Assembly (NCBI GenBank): GCA_020634755.1
Contig: JACKBC010000004.1
Location: forward strand, 124,001 to 188,000
Length of the DNA: 64,000 bases
Direction: 5' to 3'
DNA from: Caldilineaceae bacterium
Lineage (GTDB): Bacteria > Chloroflexota > Anaerolineae > Caldilineales > Caldilineaceae
A program made the translations under genes and the position numbers. Positions 36,852-44,949 of the stretch are shown piece after piece. Positions within the stretch are counted from its first letter, which is position 1, and each line of letters starts with the position of its first letter. The notes under the pieces are model-generated. The model saw only the letters and a program-made list of their open reading frames with translations, was not told where the DNA came from and made no database searches.

Positions 36852-37841
36852 TTAAACCCTTTCCACCGTACCGTTGTCCAGCGAGCGGATGGCGGCGGCC
36901 AGCACCTTTTGGGCGGCCAACCCTTCCGCGCCGGAACCATCGATCTCATCGGGGTCTACGCCTTCACCCACCTGCTCCAAAAAGGTATGGATGCGGTTGC
37001 GGAAGGTGTCTTCAAAGCTTTCCATGCCGCCAAAAAGCGGATTGGTGTAAACGGTCTTTTCGGGATTGCCAGCGGGGTACAGCGTGGCCTCGCGATACAT
37101 GTCGTCGATGACAAAACGCCCTTTGACGCCCGCCACCTCGCAGCGCTCCATGGGGTGACCGCGCTCAATGTCGTACGAGCCAGTTAGCGTGCCCACGGCG
37201 CCGCTTTTGAAGCGCATGTTGAAAACCGCCGTGGACCAGATCTGACGGCCCGGCGCCTTGGTGGCAAAGCAGTGCACCGCTTCAATATCACCGCAGAAGT
37301 AGCGCATGACGTCCACCGTATGCGGGTGCAGCGCCTTGAGCTGGAAATAGGGCGACGTTTCGCGCGGGTTCATGATCCACATGCTCATATTGACAAAGAG
37401 CTGATGGCCAATGCGTCCCTCGTCCACCCATTTTTTGGCCAGCAGCGCAGCGGGCGTAAAGCGGTGATTCAGGTTAATGCCGTAGCAAACGCCCTTTTCC
37501 TTGGCCTTGGCCACCATCTTCTCAGCCTCGGGGATTTCGTTGGAGATGGGCTTTTCCCCCAACACGTGGCAGCCAAAATCGAGCGCCTGCATGGTGGGCA
37601 GATAGTGCTCGCTGCCATATTCGTGGCCGCCGGTGGCCACGCTCACCACGTCGGGCTTGACCGCGGCCAACATGGTTTCCACATCGTAATAAGCGGGCAC
37701 ACCCCAGCGCGCGGCCGCGGCGTCGGCGCGTTCCTTGTCCCAATCACAAACGCCCACCAGATCCGCAAAGGGATCTTGCGTATACATTTTGGCATGTCGG
37801 TTGCCAATGGCCCCCAAACCGATTACACATGTTTTGAGCAT
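36852..37841 (-). CDS. Gfo/Idh/MocA family oxidoreductase, copy A
   Basis: 329 residues, NAD(P)-dependent. VIGLGAIGNRHA is the Rossmann motif, GEKPISNEIPEA the EKP motif, and HPHTVDVMRYFCG carries the family's catalytic His region. A clear paralogue of copy B (42042-43040): both begin MLK and share LGEKPISN and YGINLNHRF. It oxidises or reduces a cyclic polyol or sugar. It ends 3 bases before the sulfotransferase start. Confidence 0.88.
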   Translation of the reverse strand: MLKTCVIGLGAIGNRHAKMYTQDPFADLVGVCDWDKERADAAAARWGVPAYYDVETMLAAVKPDVVSVATGGHEYGSEHYLPTMQALDFGCHVLGEKPISNEIPEAEKMVAKAKEKGVCYGINLNHRFTPAALLAKKWVDEGRIGHQLFVNMSMWIMNPRETSPYFQLKALHPHTVDVMRYFCGDIEAVHCFATKAPGRQIWSTAVFNMRFKSGAVGTLTGSYDIERGHPMERCEVAGVKGRFVIDDMYREATLYPAGNPEKTVYTNPLFGGMESFEDTFRNRIHTFLEQVGEGVDPDEIDGSGAEGLAAQKVLAAAIRSLDNGTVERV

Positions 37842-37891
37842 TTAGTACCTTCTTCCTATAGACAAGCATCATTTCGAGCGATATAAATGTT

Positions 37892-38010
37892 GGGCAAGTT
37901 ACCTAAGTTGCCACACCTATTTGTTGGGAAAGTTCGGAAACTTGCCCAAAGGGGTAGAAAAGTTTTCGCATTTGAATAACATCGGACAAGTTAGGAAACT
38001 TGTCCTACAA
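37892..38010. repeat. Three GGACAAGTT...AACTTGTCC REP-like palindromes
   Basis: GGGCAAGTTACCTAAGTTGCC (37892-37912), TGGGAAAGTTCGGAAACTTGCCCA (37925-37948, shown as a degenerate pair) and GGACAAGTTAGG/AACTTGTCC then TACAA (37984-38010). They lie directly upstream of the RAYT reading frame, the last one ending 12 bases before its GTG. Confidence 0.75.
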
Positions 38011-38021
38011 GGGAATACGTC

Positions 38022-38754
38022 GTGTCAGAACATCGCATTTATTATTACCGCCATCTGCCTCACTTTCAACCCAAAGGCGCTACGATCTTTTGTGACATTT
38101 CGCCTTTATGGGTCGCTCCCTCTTGAAGTCCTTGCCAGATTGGAAGCGCAATCTGAGCGCTTTAAAGCAAGTTTAGACCAAGTGATTGACCCAGATGAAC
38201 GCACGCGTTTGTGGCGCCTGCGACGAAAACAGCTATTTGGGCTTTGGGATGATGCGTTGGACCTGGCTGATTCTGGCCCATTTTGGCTCCAACAGGAGGC
38301 GATTGCGCCAAGTCATCGAATCTTTGAACTATTATCAGGCGATCCGTTACGAACTCATCGCGTTTTGCATCATGCCAAACCACGTCCATATATTGTTTAC
38401 GCCCCTGCAGAATGAGGCGGGAATTATTACGCGTTAGCTGATATTATGCACTCTATTAAGCTCTTCAGCGCCCGGCAAGCAAATGCCATATTGAAGCGCA
38501 AAGGACAGTTTTGGCAACATGAGAGCTATGATCATGCGGTACGCGACGCCGACGAAAAGGAGCGCATCCTCCACTACATTTTGAATAATCCGGTTAAGGC
38601 AAAGTTAGTTGAGCAGTGGACAGATTGGCCTTGGAGTTATTCAAGTTTCATTAGCACAGCGGGGACAAGTTGGGAAACTTGTCCTACAATTACTTGCGCG
38701 CCTCCGCCTGTAGTCGGGCAGCAGGTGGGATCGCCGATGTGTAGCGTCTCATAA
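38022..38754 (+). pseudogene. REP-associated tyrosine transposase (RAYT), three frameshifts
   Basis: An IS200-like TnpA_REP gene broken across frames. From GTG 38022, RIYYYRHLPHFQPKGATIF; a one-base slip near 38090 leads to VTFRLYGSLPLEVL and on to FWLQQEAIA; a second slip near 38306 leads to QVIESLNYYQAIRYELIAF and MPNHVHILF (the HUH pair); a third slip near 38422 leads to YYALADIMHSIKLF, QFWQHESYDHAVRD and YILNNPVKAKLVEQW (the tyrosine region). Homology ends near 38655, and the reading frame then runs into a REP palindrome. It is on the opposite strand to all its neighbours, so it was inserted. Intact RAYTs cut and move REP sequences. Confidence 0.85.
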
Positions 38755-40091
38755 GCCTGCTGCGATGTTTTAAAGGCGCCCACGCCTTCTTTGCCGTGCC
38801 AGTCCCCCTGATGATGAATGGGATTGGGCAGACCGGTCTCCTGTTCGCGTTTGGCGATCCAGGCGTCCATGCGCGTGCGCAGTGCGGCCACCACATCGGG
38901 ATAGGTCTCGGCCAGATTGTTGTTCTCTTCCGGGTCTTCCACCATGTTGTACAGCTCAATCTCCGGCTTAAAGTGAAAATCGGGCTCCAGCGCCACCATG
39001 AGCTTCCACTGGGGCGTGCGCCAGCCGTGTTTGCGCATCCACGTGCATTCAGTAATGTACATTTCGCTCTCGTGCGAAGCCACCTCGCCGCGCATCATGG
39101 GCAGCAAGCTTTGGCCGTCGAACTCGACGCCCTCGGGCTCAATCTCGGCCAGTTCTAGAATGGTGGGAACCAGGTCTTTGTGCTGGTTAAAGCCGCTCAC
39201 GCGCTGGCCGGCCGGCACTACGCCCGGGTAGCGAATGATCAGCGGCACGTGCAGCACGTTGTCATACATGCCGTGGTGATCGAACCAGCACTCGTGATCG
39301 TAGAGCGTTTCGCCGTGATCCCCGTTGATGACCACAATGGTTTCGTCCAGAATGCCGCGCGCTTCCAGCGCATTGAAAATCGTCTGAATGCAGGCGTCCA
39401 TGTAGGCCACGGCGCCATCATATTGGGCAATGATGTAATCTTTATCGGTAATGCCCGGCGGCATCCAGCTGGCGAAAAAGTCGCGGAACGGCTTGAAATT
39501 CATTACCGGCTCCATGGACTTATTCTGGGGGTCGCATTCATTGCCGTGGTAAAAAGCGCGCTCATAGGGCGCCGGCGGCAAATAGGGCGAATGCGGGTCC
39601 ATGTGGCGCAGGAAGAGGAAAAAGGGCTTGCGCTTTTTGGCCAGCCGGTCCAGTTCAGGAATAGCCACGTCGTTTAGATTCTGCGCCTTGGGGCTGCGGC
39701 CTTCATTCCAACTGCCCCAGCCGGAAAAGGTGAGATAGGTGTCGAAGCCGCGCGAAGCTGGGTTGCCAGAAAAACCGACGCAGGTGGTATTGTAACCGGC
39801 GCCGCTCAACATTTCGGCCAGCGTGGGCACCTCAGCGCGCAGCGGACCTTTGTGACGCAGCGCCACCACCTGCGTACCAAAAACGTCGCGTCCGGTCAGC
39901 ATGGAAGAGTATGCGCTGGTCGTGGGGATATGGGGGCTAAAGGTATTTTCAAAAAGCGTCCCCTGCTGGGCAAAATGATCTATGTGCGGCGTAGTCAACC
40001 GGTGGTAGCCATAGCTGCTCATGTGGTCGGCGCGCAGCGAATCAATGCCCAAGAGGACAATATTTGGTTTACGTTTGGAACGGCGAGCCAT
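38637..40091 (-). CDS. Sulfatase-fold hydrolase/transferase with Thr at the catalytic position
   Basis: 484 residues, alkaline-phosphatase superfamily: NIVLLGIDSLRADHMSSYGY at the start, HMDPHSPYLPP, VINGDHGETLYDH, WFDHHGMYDNVLHVPLI. At the place of the Cys-x-Pro-Ser-Arg motif it has T57-T-S-A-Y61, so no formylglycine can form. Thr is the nucleophile of phosphodiesterase and phosphotransferase relatives (LtaS/EptA/OpgB type), so it may act on phosphate or phosphonate esters or be another kind of transferase. The last 17 or so residues are read from a REP palindrome and the tail of the inverted RAYT, so the original C-terminus was shorter. Confidence 0.85.
   Translation of the reverse strand: MARRSKRKPNIVLLGIDSLRADHMSSYGYHRLTTPHIDHFAQQGTLFENTFSPHIPTTSAYSSMLTGRDVFGTQVVALRHKGPLRAEVPTLAEMLSGAGYNTTCVGFSGNPASRGFDTYLTFSGWGSWNEGRSPKAQNLNDVAIPELDRLAKKRKPFFLFLRHMDPHSPYLPPAPYERAFYHGNECDPQNKSMEPVMNFKPFRDFFASWMPPGITDKDYIIAQYDGAVAYMDACIQTIFNALEARGILDETIVVINGDHGETLYDHECWFDHHGMYDNVLHVPLIIRYPGVVPAGQRVSGFNQHKDLVPTILELAEIEPEGVEFDGQSLLPMMRGEVASHESEMYITECTWMRKHGWRTPQWKLMVALEPDFHFKPEIELYNMVEDPEENNNLAETYPDVVAALRTRMDAWIAKREQETGLPNPIHHQGDWHGKEGVGAFKTSQQAYETLHIGDPTCCPTTGGGAQVIVGQVSQLVPAVLMKLE
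38662..38688. repeat. GGGACAAGTTGGGAAACTTGTCC palindrome after RAYT
   Basis: Same family as the three palindromes at 37892-38010, on the other side of the RAYT. It lies inside the 3' end of the sulfatase-like gene. Confidence 0.8.
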
Positions 40092-40303
40092 TCAGTTCTC
40101 CTTGCTATTTATTTTGAAAGCACAGATTTCGCAGAGTTTTTATCCAATTCTGTAAAATCTATGTTGATGGGCTATAAGTCAGAATAGAGCGCATGCTCTA
40201 TGTCGACAACAACGTTTAGCATCCAAAACCAGCGCGCCCGCCACCACGTGTTTGCGAGGCACAGTTTCTGGAAATTCTTGGCACGGAACCAAGATATAGA
40301 CGG

Positions 40304-41212
40304 CTAAGTACACGCAAACAGCGACTTCTTAAGTTGTGCAATATGCGCCGGACGCGTGCCGCAGCAGCCGCCGATTACCGTAGCGCCAGCCTGGAGCCAC
40401 TGTTGCGCATGGGCGCAGTACTGCAGGGGCGTCAGGTCGTCACGCAGGCCCAACAAGCCATCTGTTTCACTTGCACCGTCCAGCGTCCAATTTGTGGGCA
40501 CGGGTTGGAACGTATTGGCATAGCCGCCGACATAGCTTGCTCCCGTGGCTTTAAGTTCGTGCATGGCGTTGGTAATGCTCTCAGGCGCGCAACAGTTGAC
40601 CAGGAAGCCGCTGACCGGCAAATCGGCCAGTGCACGTACGGCTTGCCCAATAGTTTCACCGCTACGCAAATGGCCGGACCGGTCTTCGTGCAGCGTCCAC
40701 GAAACCCAGACTGGTTTGCCGGTGCGACAGGCGGCCACGGCAGCCGCCCGACTTTCTCCAGCGCTGGACATGGTTTCGCACAACAGCAGATCCACATGCG
40801 GCGCTAGCAGCGCGGCCTGCTCGGCATAGAGCGGTTCAATGTCGGCAAAATCGCCCACCAAATCAGGTCGATAGCTACCGCGCAACGGGGCAAAGAACCA
40901 GCAATCATCACGGGGCGACCCAGCTGCATGGCGCGCTTTGTTTGCCAGTTGGCAAGCCAGCAGATTCAACTCTGCAAAGCGTTCCGCAATGCCTGCTTTG
41001 GCCAAATCGGCCCGGATCACGCCATAGGTATTGGTGGTGATCACATCCGCGCCGGCGGCAATGTAATCCGCATGAATCTGGCGCACTATATCCGGCGCCA
41101 CTAATAGCGCGTTGGCCGACCAGATTGTCTCGGGAATTTCCACGCCCCGAAAGCGCAATTCCCGCCCCATGCCGCCATCTAACAGCAGAGGTGGATCTAG
41201 CAACTGATCCAT
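40304..41212 (-). CDS. Homocysteine S-methyltransferase family protein
   Basis: 302 residues, zinc-dependent TIM barrel: LLDGGMGRELRFRG at the start, ITTNTYGVIRADLA, and the zinc Cys ligands in VNCCAPES and GGCCGTRP. It moves a methyl group from S-methylmethionine, betaine or a similar donor to homocysteine. Start taken at ATG 41212 (GGAG about 9 bases upstream, family-like N-terminus), not further upstream. It follows the methyltransferase by 22 bases. Near a demethylation cluster (25-32 kb) it may link methylated compounds to methionine, but the donor is unknown. Confidence 0.87.
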   Translation of the reverse strand: MDQLLDPPLLLDGGMGRELRFRGVEIPETIWSANALLVAPDIVRQIHADYIAAGADVITTNTYGVIRADLAKAGIAERFAELNLLACQLANKARHAAGSPRDDCWFFAPLRGSYRPDLVGDFADIEPLYAEQAALLAPHVDLLLCETMSSAGESRAAAVAACRTGKPVWVSWTLHEDRSGHLRSGETIGQAVRALADLPVSGFLVNCCAPESITNAMHELKATGASYVGGYANTFQPVPTNWTLDGASETDGLLGLRDDLTPLQYCAHAQQWLQAGATVIGGCCGTRPAHIAQLKKSLFACT

Positions 41213-41234
41213 GCAGACTCCGCAAAGAGTGAAT

Positions 41235-42041
41235 TCATGTTTTGGGTCCTTGACATATAAACGCGCCCATGAGGACGGGCGCACGGATAGCGCCATGCCG
41301 CTGGACCATGTCAGTGGCCAGCTCGTGAAAAACATTGGGCAGCGCGGCTTTGGCCGCAGCAGATATGTCATCGCGAGCAATTACATTGCGATAACGCCCA
41401 ATCGTCAGATAGTTCTGCGTAAACGCGGCGGCGTTGCCGTGAATCACTTCATCCACAAAGTCGTACCGCTCCACCTGGGCAAAGCTCTGCGCCAAAATGG
41501 CGGCGCCATTTTCCAAAGTAAAAGGACCAGGTGGCTCCGGCTCATACGGAATGGCCAACCGGTCCAATGCTTTGTAATGCAGATCGATCACCGGCACGTA
41601 CACCGCGCCGTTGGTGGTGGCCATGAGCCAGCCATCGGGACGCAGCACCCGCGCCAGTTCGCGCACTCCCTGCGCCAGCGGCTCCACGTGATAGAGCACG
41701 TGATTGGCCAGCACACCCTCGAAAGCGCCATCGGCAAAGGGCAAGGATTCAATGCCGCAATTGACAAAATGCGGTCGATGGCCGCGTTTGCGTCCCTCCA
41801 CCGCTGCGCTCTGCACCATACCCAGCGAATAGTCGGCGCAGACCAGGTTGGCGGGCCGCACGCCATGCCGTTGAATCAGCGGCCAGCTAAAGCGCCCCCA
41901 GCCGCAGCCGACATCCAGCATGCGCGCGTCCGGTGTCGGTACAACCAGTTCCAGCGCCCACTCTTCAAGCTTGCGCCCGGACTCGTTATAAATTTGGGCA
42001 TGTTTGGCGTGCAGGTGTTCGCCGGTTTGATAGTATTGCAT
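41235..42041 (-). CDS. Class I SAM-dependent methyltransferase
   Basis: 268 residues. Motif I is MLDVGCGWGRFSWPL, motif II holds an acidic VCADYSLGMVQ, and ESLPFADGAFEGVLANHVLYHV with LRPDGWLMATTNG are the later motifs of the UbiE/Methyltransf_11 type. The acceptor cannot be told; the variable C-terminal half has ERYDFVDEVIHG. Its ATG touches the Gfo/Idh stop (TAAATG), so the two are translationally coupled. Confidence 0.85.
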   Translation of the reverse strand: MQYYQTGEHLHAKHAQIYNESGRKLEEWALELVVPTPDARMLDVGCGWGRFSWPLIQRHGVRPANLVCADYSLGMVQSAAVEGRKRGHRPHFVNCGIESLPFADGAFEGVLANHVLYHVEPLAQGVRELARVLRPDGWLMATTNGAVYVPVIDLHYKALDRLAIPYEPEPPGPFTLENGAAILAQSFAQVERYDFVDEVIHGNAAAFTQNYLTIGRYRNVIARDDISAAAKAALPNVFHELATDMVQRHGAIRAPVLMGAFICQGPKT

Positions 42042-43040
42042 TTACGCAATGGGCACTTCCTCGGCGCGCCCCGTCTCGAACGAGCGAATGGCGGCTTCGA
42101 TCACTTCCTGCACGGCTAGCCCATCGTGGCCGGACGCGTCGATCTCGTTGCGCGGCACGCCGGCATCTACCTGCTCGATCCAGCGGTTGATGCGGTTGGT
42201 GAAGGTGGCGTTAAAGCCGCTGAGACCGCCCATAATGGAGTTGCGCACCACGGTCAGCTCATCGCTGCGCCGCGGATAGAGCGTCAGCTCTTCGTAACAG
42301 TTGTCCAGCACAAAGCGCCCTTCGGTGCCCATGACTTCGCAGCGCTCCAGGTTGTGGCGCGGATTGGTGTCATACGAGCCGGTCAGGTGACCGACGACGC
42401 CGTTTTCAAACTCCATGCTCACCTGCATGTTGGAATAGCAATCGCGGCCCGGCGCTTTGTTGAAAAAGGCCATGACGCGGCCCACATTGCCACAGTAGTA
42501 GCGCATGACGTCCACCGAGTGCGGATGCAGGGCGCGGGCGTGGAACCAAGGCGAAGAGTTATTGGGGTTGCCGATCCACATGGTCATGTTGATCAGCAGC
42601 AGATCGCCCAGCTTGCCGTCGTCCACCCACTGTTTGGCCTTGGCTGCCGGCGGCACAAAACGATGATTCAGATTGATGCCGTAATAAACGCCCTTTTCAT
42701 CGGCCTTGCGCACCATCGCGCGGGCGTTTTCAATATTGTTGGAAATTGGCTTTTCGCCCAGCACATTGAGGCCAGCCTCCAGACACTGCATGGTCGGCTC
42801 GTAATGATCGCCACCATTTTCCACACCGGCCGAGGTCACGCTGACCGCGTCGAGCTCTTCGTTTTGCAGCAGATCCGCCACGCTGTAATAGGCTTTGACG
42901 CCATAGCGAGCGGCAGCTTTATCGGCGCGCTCTTTGATAATGTCGCACACGGCGACCAGTTGCGTCTTTTCGTTGGCCATATAGATGGGCGCATGGGTGT
43001 TGCCAATATTGCCCAGGCCAATCACTGCGACTTTTAACAT
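42042..43040 (-). CDS. Gfo/Idh/MocA family oxidoreductase, copy B
   Basis: 332 residues, NAD(P)-dependent: VIGLGNIGNTHA, LGEKPISNNIENA, YGINLNHRFVPP, HPHSVDVMRYYCG. Strong paralogue of copy A at 36852. The two differ at the substrate-side segment before the His region (GNPNNSSPWFHARAL against MNPRETSPYFQLKAL), so they may take different but related substrates. First gene of the tight set with the two methyl-transfer enzymes; 65 bases follow the small membrane protein gene. Confidence 0.88.
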   Translation of the reverse strand: MLKVAVIGLGNIGNTHAPIYMANEKTQLVAVCDIIKERADKAAARYGVKAYYSVADLLQNEELDAVSVTSAGVENGGDHYEPTMQCLEAGLNVLGEKPISNNIENARAMVRKADEKGVYYGINLNHRFVPPAAKAKQWVDDGKLGDLLLINMTMWIGNPNNSSPWFHARALHPHSVDVMRYYCGNVGRVMAFFNKAPGRDCYSNMQVSMEFENGVVGHLTGSYDTNPRHNLERCEVMGTEGRFVLDNCYEELTLYPRRSDELTVVRNSIMGGLSGFNATFTNRINRWIEQVDAGVPRNEIDASGHDGLAVQEVIEAAIRSFETGRAEEVPIA

Positions 43041-43105
43041 GGGATTCCTTCCATTGGTTGAATAACGGAATGGAACACAGACTGGATTGTTCTATGCTCC
43101 ATTCT

Positions 43106-43549
43106 TTAATTGGATAATTCCATTGGCGGCGGCGTACGTCGATAGAGCACAAAAACGACGCCACAAAGCAGCAACTCAACGATCAAGATGATGAGGCTTT
43201 GCGACGCAAAGAAGTTTAGCACAATGCTGCCGACCACATAGGCCAGATCGGCCAGCGTCAAAAGGATTAGCTCGATGAGCGTGATTAAGAAGAAGCGCCG
43301 AAAAAGTTGATTCTTTTCCACACCCGTTCGATAGTAAAATTCGGTAAATACAATGATGATCAGGCCCAAGATGGCTAAGAAGAGAAAGCCGAACTGATTG
43401 AGTGCATGCTCCAGGTAGCGATCCCAGGAAGTAATGCCCAAGATAATCATGGCCGAACTACGCCACTTGAGCAGATTGACAAAAGCCAAAACAATGCTGA
43501 CAAACCATAGCAGGTAAGCCAGCAAATATCGGGAGGTATTTGAATTCAT
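43106..43549 (-). CDS. Small four-span membrane protein
   Basis: 147 residues, four hydrophobic segments (about 8-27, 45-67, 85-107, 112-132) separated by short charged loops such as YYRTGVEKNQLFRR. No family recognised. The start at ATG 43549 has GGGAGG about 9 bases upstream. It begins 11 bases after the oppF-like stop, so it rides on the importer transcript; it may be an accessory or unrelated protein. Confidence 0.78.
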   Translation of the reverse strand: MNSNTSRYLLAYLLWFVSIVLAFVNLLKWRSSAMIILGITSWDRYLEHALNQFGFLFLAILGLIIIVFTEFYYRTGVEKNQLFRRFFLITLIELILLTLADLAYVVGSIVLNFFASQSLIILIVELLLCGVVFVLYRRTPPPMELSN

Positions 43550-43560
43550 AATCTGTGTGC

Positions 43561-44616
43561 TTAGGCCGTAGCCGGCGCGGTTGATGCGGGTGCGGCCGCG
43601 CGCGCGGATATGCCCTGCAGCGCCAACTCTTCCACAATGTGGCAACTGGCAAAGTGATTGGAACCGACGGTGCGCAGCAGCGGCTCTTCTTTGCGGCAGA
43701 TGTCTTTGACATATTTGCAGCGGTTCTGGAAGACACACCCCTGCGGCAAGCTCATTAAGTCGGGCGGCTCTCCCGGCGTGATGATGCGATGCCCGCGCTG
43801 ACGGTTGACGGTGCGCGGCACGGCGGCCAGCAGCAGCTCTGTATATGGATGGCGCGGGTGCGACAGCACCTCTTGCTTTTCGCCCAGCTCCACCAGCTTG
43901 CCCGCATACATGACGGCAATGCGGTCGCTGATATAGCGTATAACGGCCATGTTATGGGACACAAAAATATAGGTCAATCCGTATTCGGCCTGCAAGTCTT
44001 TGAGCAAATTGAGAATCTGCGCCTGGATCGACACGTCCAGCGCCGAAACGGGCTCGTCTGCTACAATCAAGCTGGGGTTGACCACCAAAGCCCGGGCAAT
44101 ACCGATGCGCTGGCGCTGGCCGCCGCTAAAGCTGTGCGGAAAGCGGCGCAGATGCTCAATGCGCAAGCCAACTTGTTCAATGGTTTTGGCCACGCGTTCT
44201 TCAATCTCACGCCCGCGCGCCAGCCCGTTCACCAACAGCGGTTCGCCCACCGTTTCCAATACATTCATGCGCGGATTGAGCGAAGCAAAGGGATCTTGAA
44301 AAATAATTTGGGCGCTGCTGCGAAAAAGTCGCTTGTCTTGCCCTTCCAGTTCGGTAATCGACAGGGTTTTCTGCGGCGTATGCAATAAGACTTTGCCCCC
44401 GGTTGGCTCATAGAGCTTGACCAAGCAGCGCCCCAACGTCGTTTTGCCACACCCGCTTTCCCCCACGACCCCCAACGTCTCCCCCGATTTCACCCCAAAA
44501 GAGACATTATCCACCGCTTTGATATAGCCAGCCGTGCGTCGCAGCAATCCTTGCTGTACGGGGAAATATTTTTTCAAGCCCTGGATTTCTAGCAGCGTAC
44601 CGTTTTTGTCAGACAC
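43561..44616 (-). CDS. Family-5 ABC importer ATPase, OppF/DppF type
   Basis: 351 residues. Walker A GESGCGKTT, signature FSGGQRQR, Walker B LIVADEPVSALD, and the C-terminal oligopeptide-type extension RHPYTELLLAAVP with cysteine pair region GCVFQNRCKYVKDIC, known in some Opp/Dpp ATPases to bind an Fe-S cluster. It energises import with its partner at 44950. Peptide/nickel-type importers also carry oligosaccharides; the neighbours favour a sugar-like cargo. Confidence 0.93.
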   Translation of the reverse strand: MSDKNGTLLEIQGLKKYFPVQQGLLRRTAGYIKAVDNVSFGVKSGETLGVVGESGCGKTTLGRCLVKLYEPTGGKVLLHTPQKTLSITELEGQDKRLFRSSAQIIFQDPFASLNPRMNVLETVGEPLLVNGLARGREIEERVAKTIEQVGLRIEHLRRFPHSFSGGQRQRIGIARALVVNPSLIVADEPVSALDVSIQAQILNLLKDLQAEYGLTYIFVSHNMAVIRYISDRIAVMYAGKLVELGEKQEVLSHPRHPYTELLLAAVPRTVNRQRGHRIITPGEPPDLMSLPQGCVFQNRCKYVKDICRKEEPLLRTVGSNHFASCHIVEELALQGISARAAAPASTAPATA

Positions 44617-44652
44617 AAGCCCACTCCGTGGTTATATTTACGATTTATGATG

Positions 44653-44700
44653 TACGATTTACGAGGTTGTTTCGTCGACGAGCTCTATTCGTAAATCGTA
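44653..44700. repeat. TACGATTTACGAG inverted repeat, copy 5
   Basis: TACGATTTACGAGG (44653-44666) against TTCGTAAATCGTA (44688-44700), with TCGTCGACGA at the loop, the same central motif as in the 8461-8507 copy. A sixth set (TTTACGATTTACGAGG then CGTAAATCGTAC) lies at 44880-44928. Confidence 0.75.
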
Positions 44701-44718
44701 CCCTCCATCTGGTTATCT

Positions 44719-44873
44719 GAAGGGTGTGCATAATTCTTTAGTCGGGTGAAGTATATTGACAGACCCGTGTGCGACGCTCTGGCCACTATGGTGGCCGTTA
44801 CGCAGCCGTTTTGCTAGCCAGTGCGACGCACACTAGTCGCCTCTCCTCGGCTGAATGCTTATGCACACCCCTC
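44719..44873. mobile_element. MITE-like element, GTGTGCATAA family, copy 2
   Basis: 155 bp. Terminal inverted repeats GAAGGGTGTGCATAA (44719-44733) / TTATGCACACCCCTC (44859-44873), 14 of 15 matching. Internal GTGCGACGCAC at 44821-44831 and a near copy at 44769. Flanked directly by GGTTATCT (44711-44718) and GGTTATTT (44874-44881), an apparent 8-bp target duplication with one change. No ORF. Confidence 0.75.
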
Positions 44874-44949
44874 GGTTATTTACGATTTACGAGGTTACTT
44901 CGGTGACAAGATCAAATCGTAAATCGTACATCTGAGTTCGTAAATCTTA

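Larger units (their letters stand above)
44617..44949. other. Gene-free stretch between the two importer ATPases
   Basis: 333 bases entirely made of repeats: a TACGATTTACGAG inverted repeat, a MITE-like element, then another TTTACGATTTACGAGG set. No coding sequence. Confidence 0.75.

Noticed and set aside
37921..38415. An intact 164-residue protein
   Set aside because: Only its middle is RAYT-like; both ends are out of frame, so it is part of a broken gene.
42126..43037. 303-codon forward open frame opposite Gfo/Idh copy B
   Set aside because: Antisense shadow; similar His/Val-rich text appears opposite copy A, as expected from paralogous sense genes.
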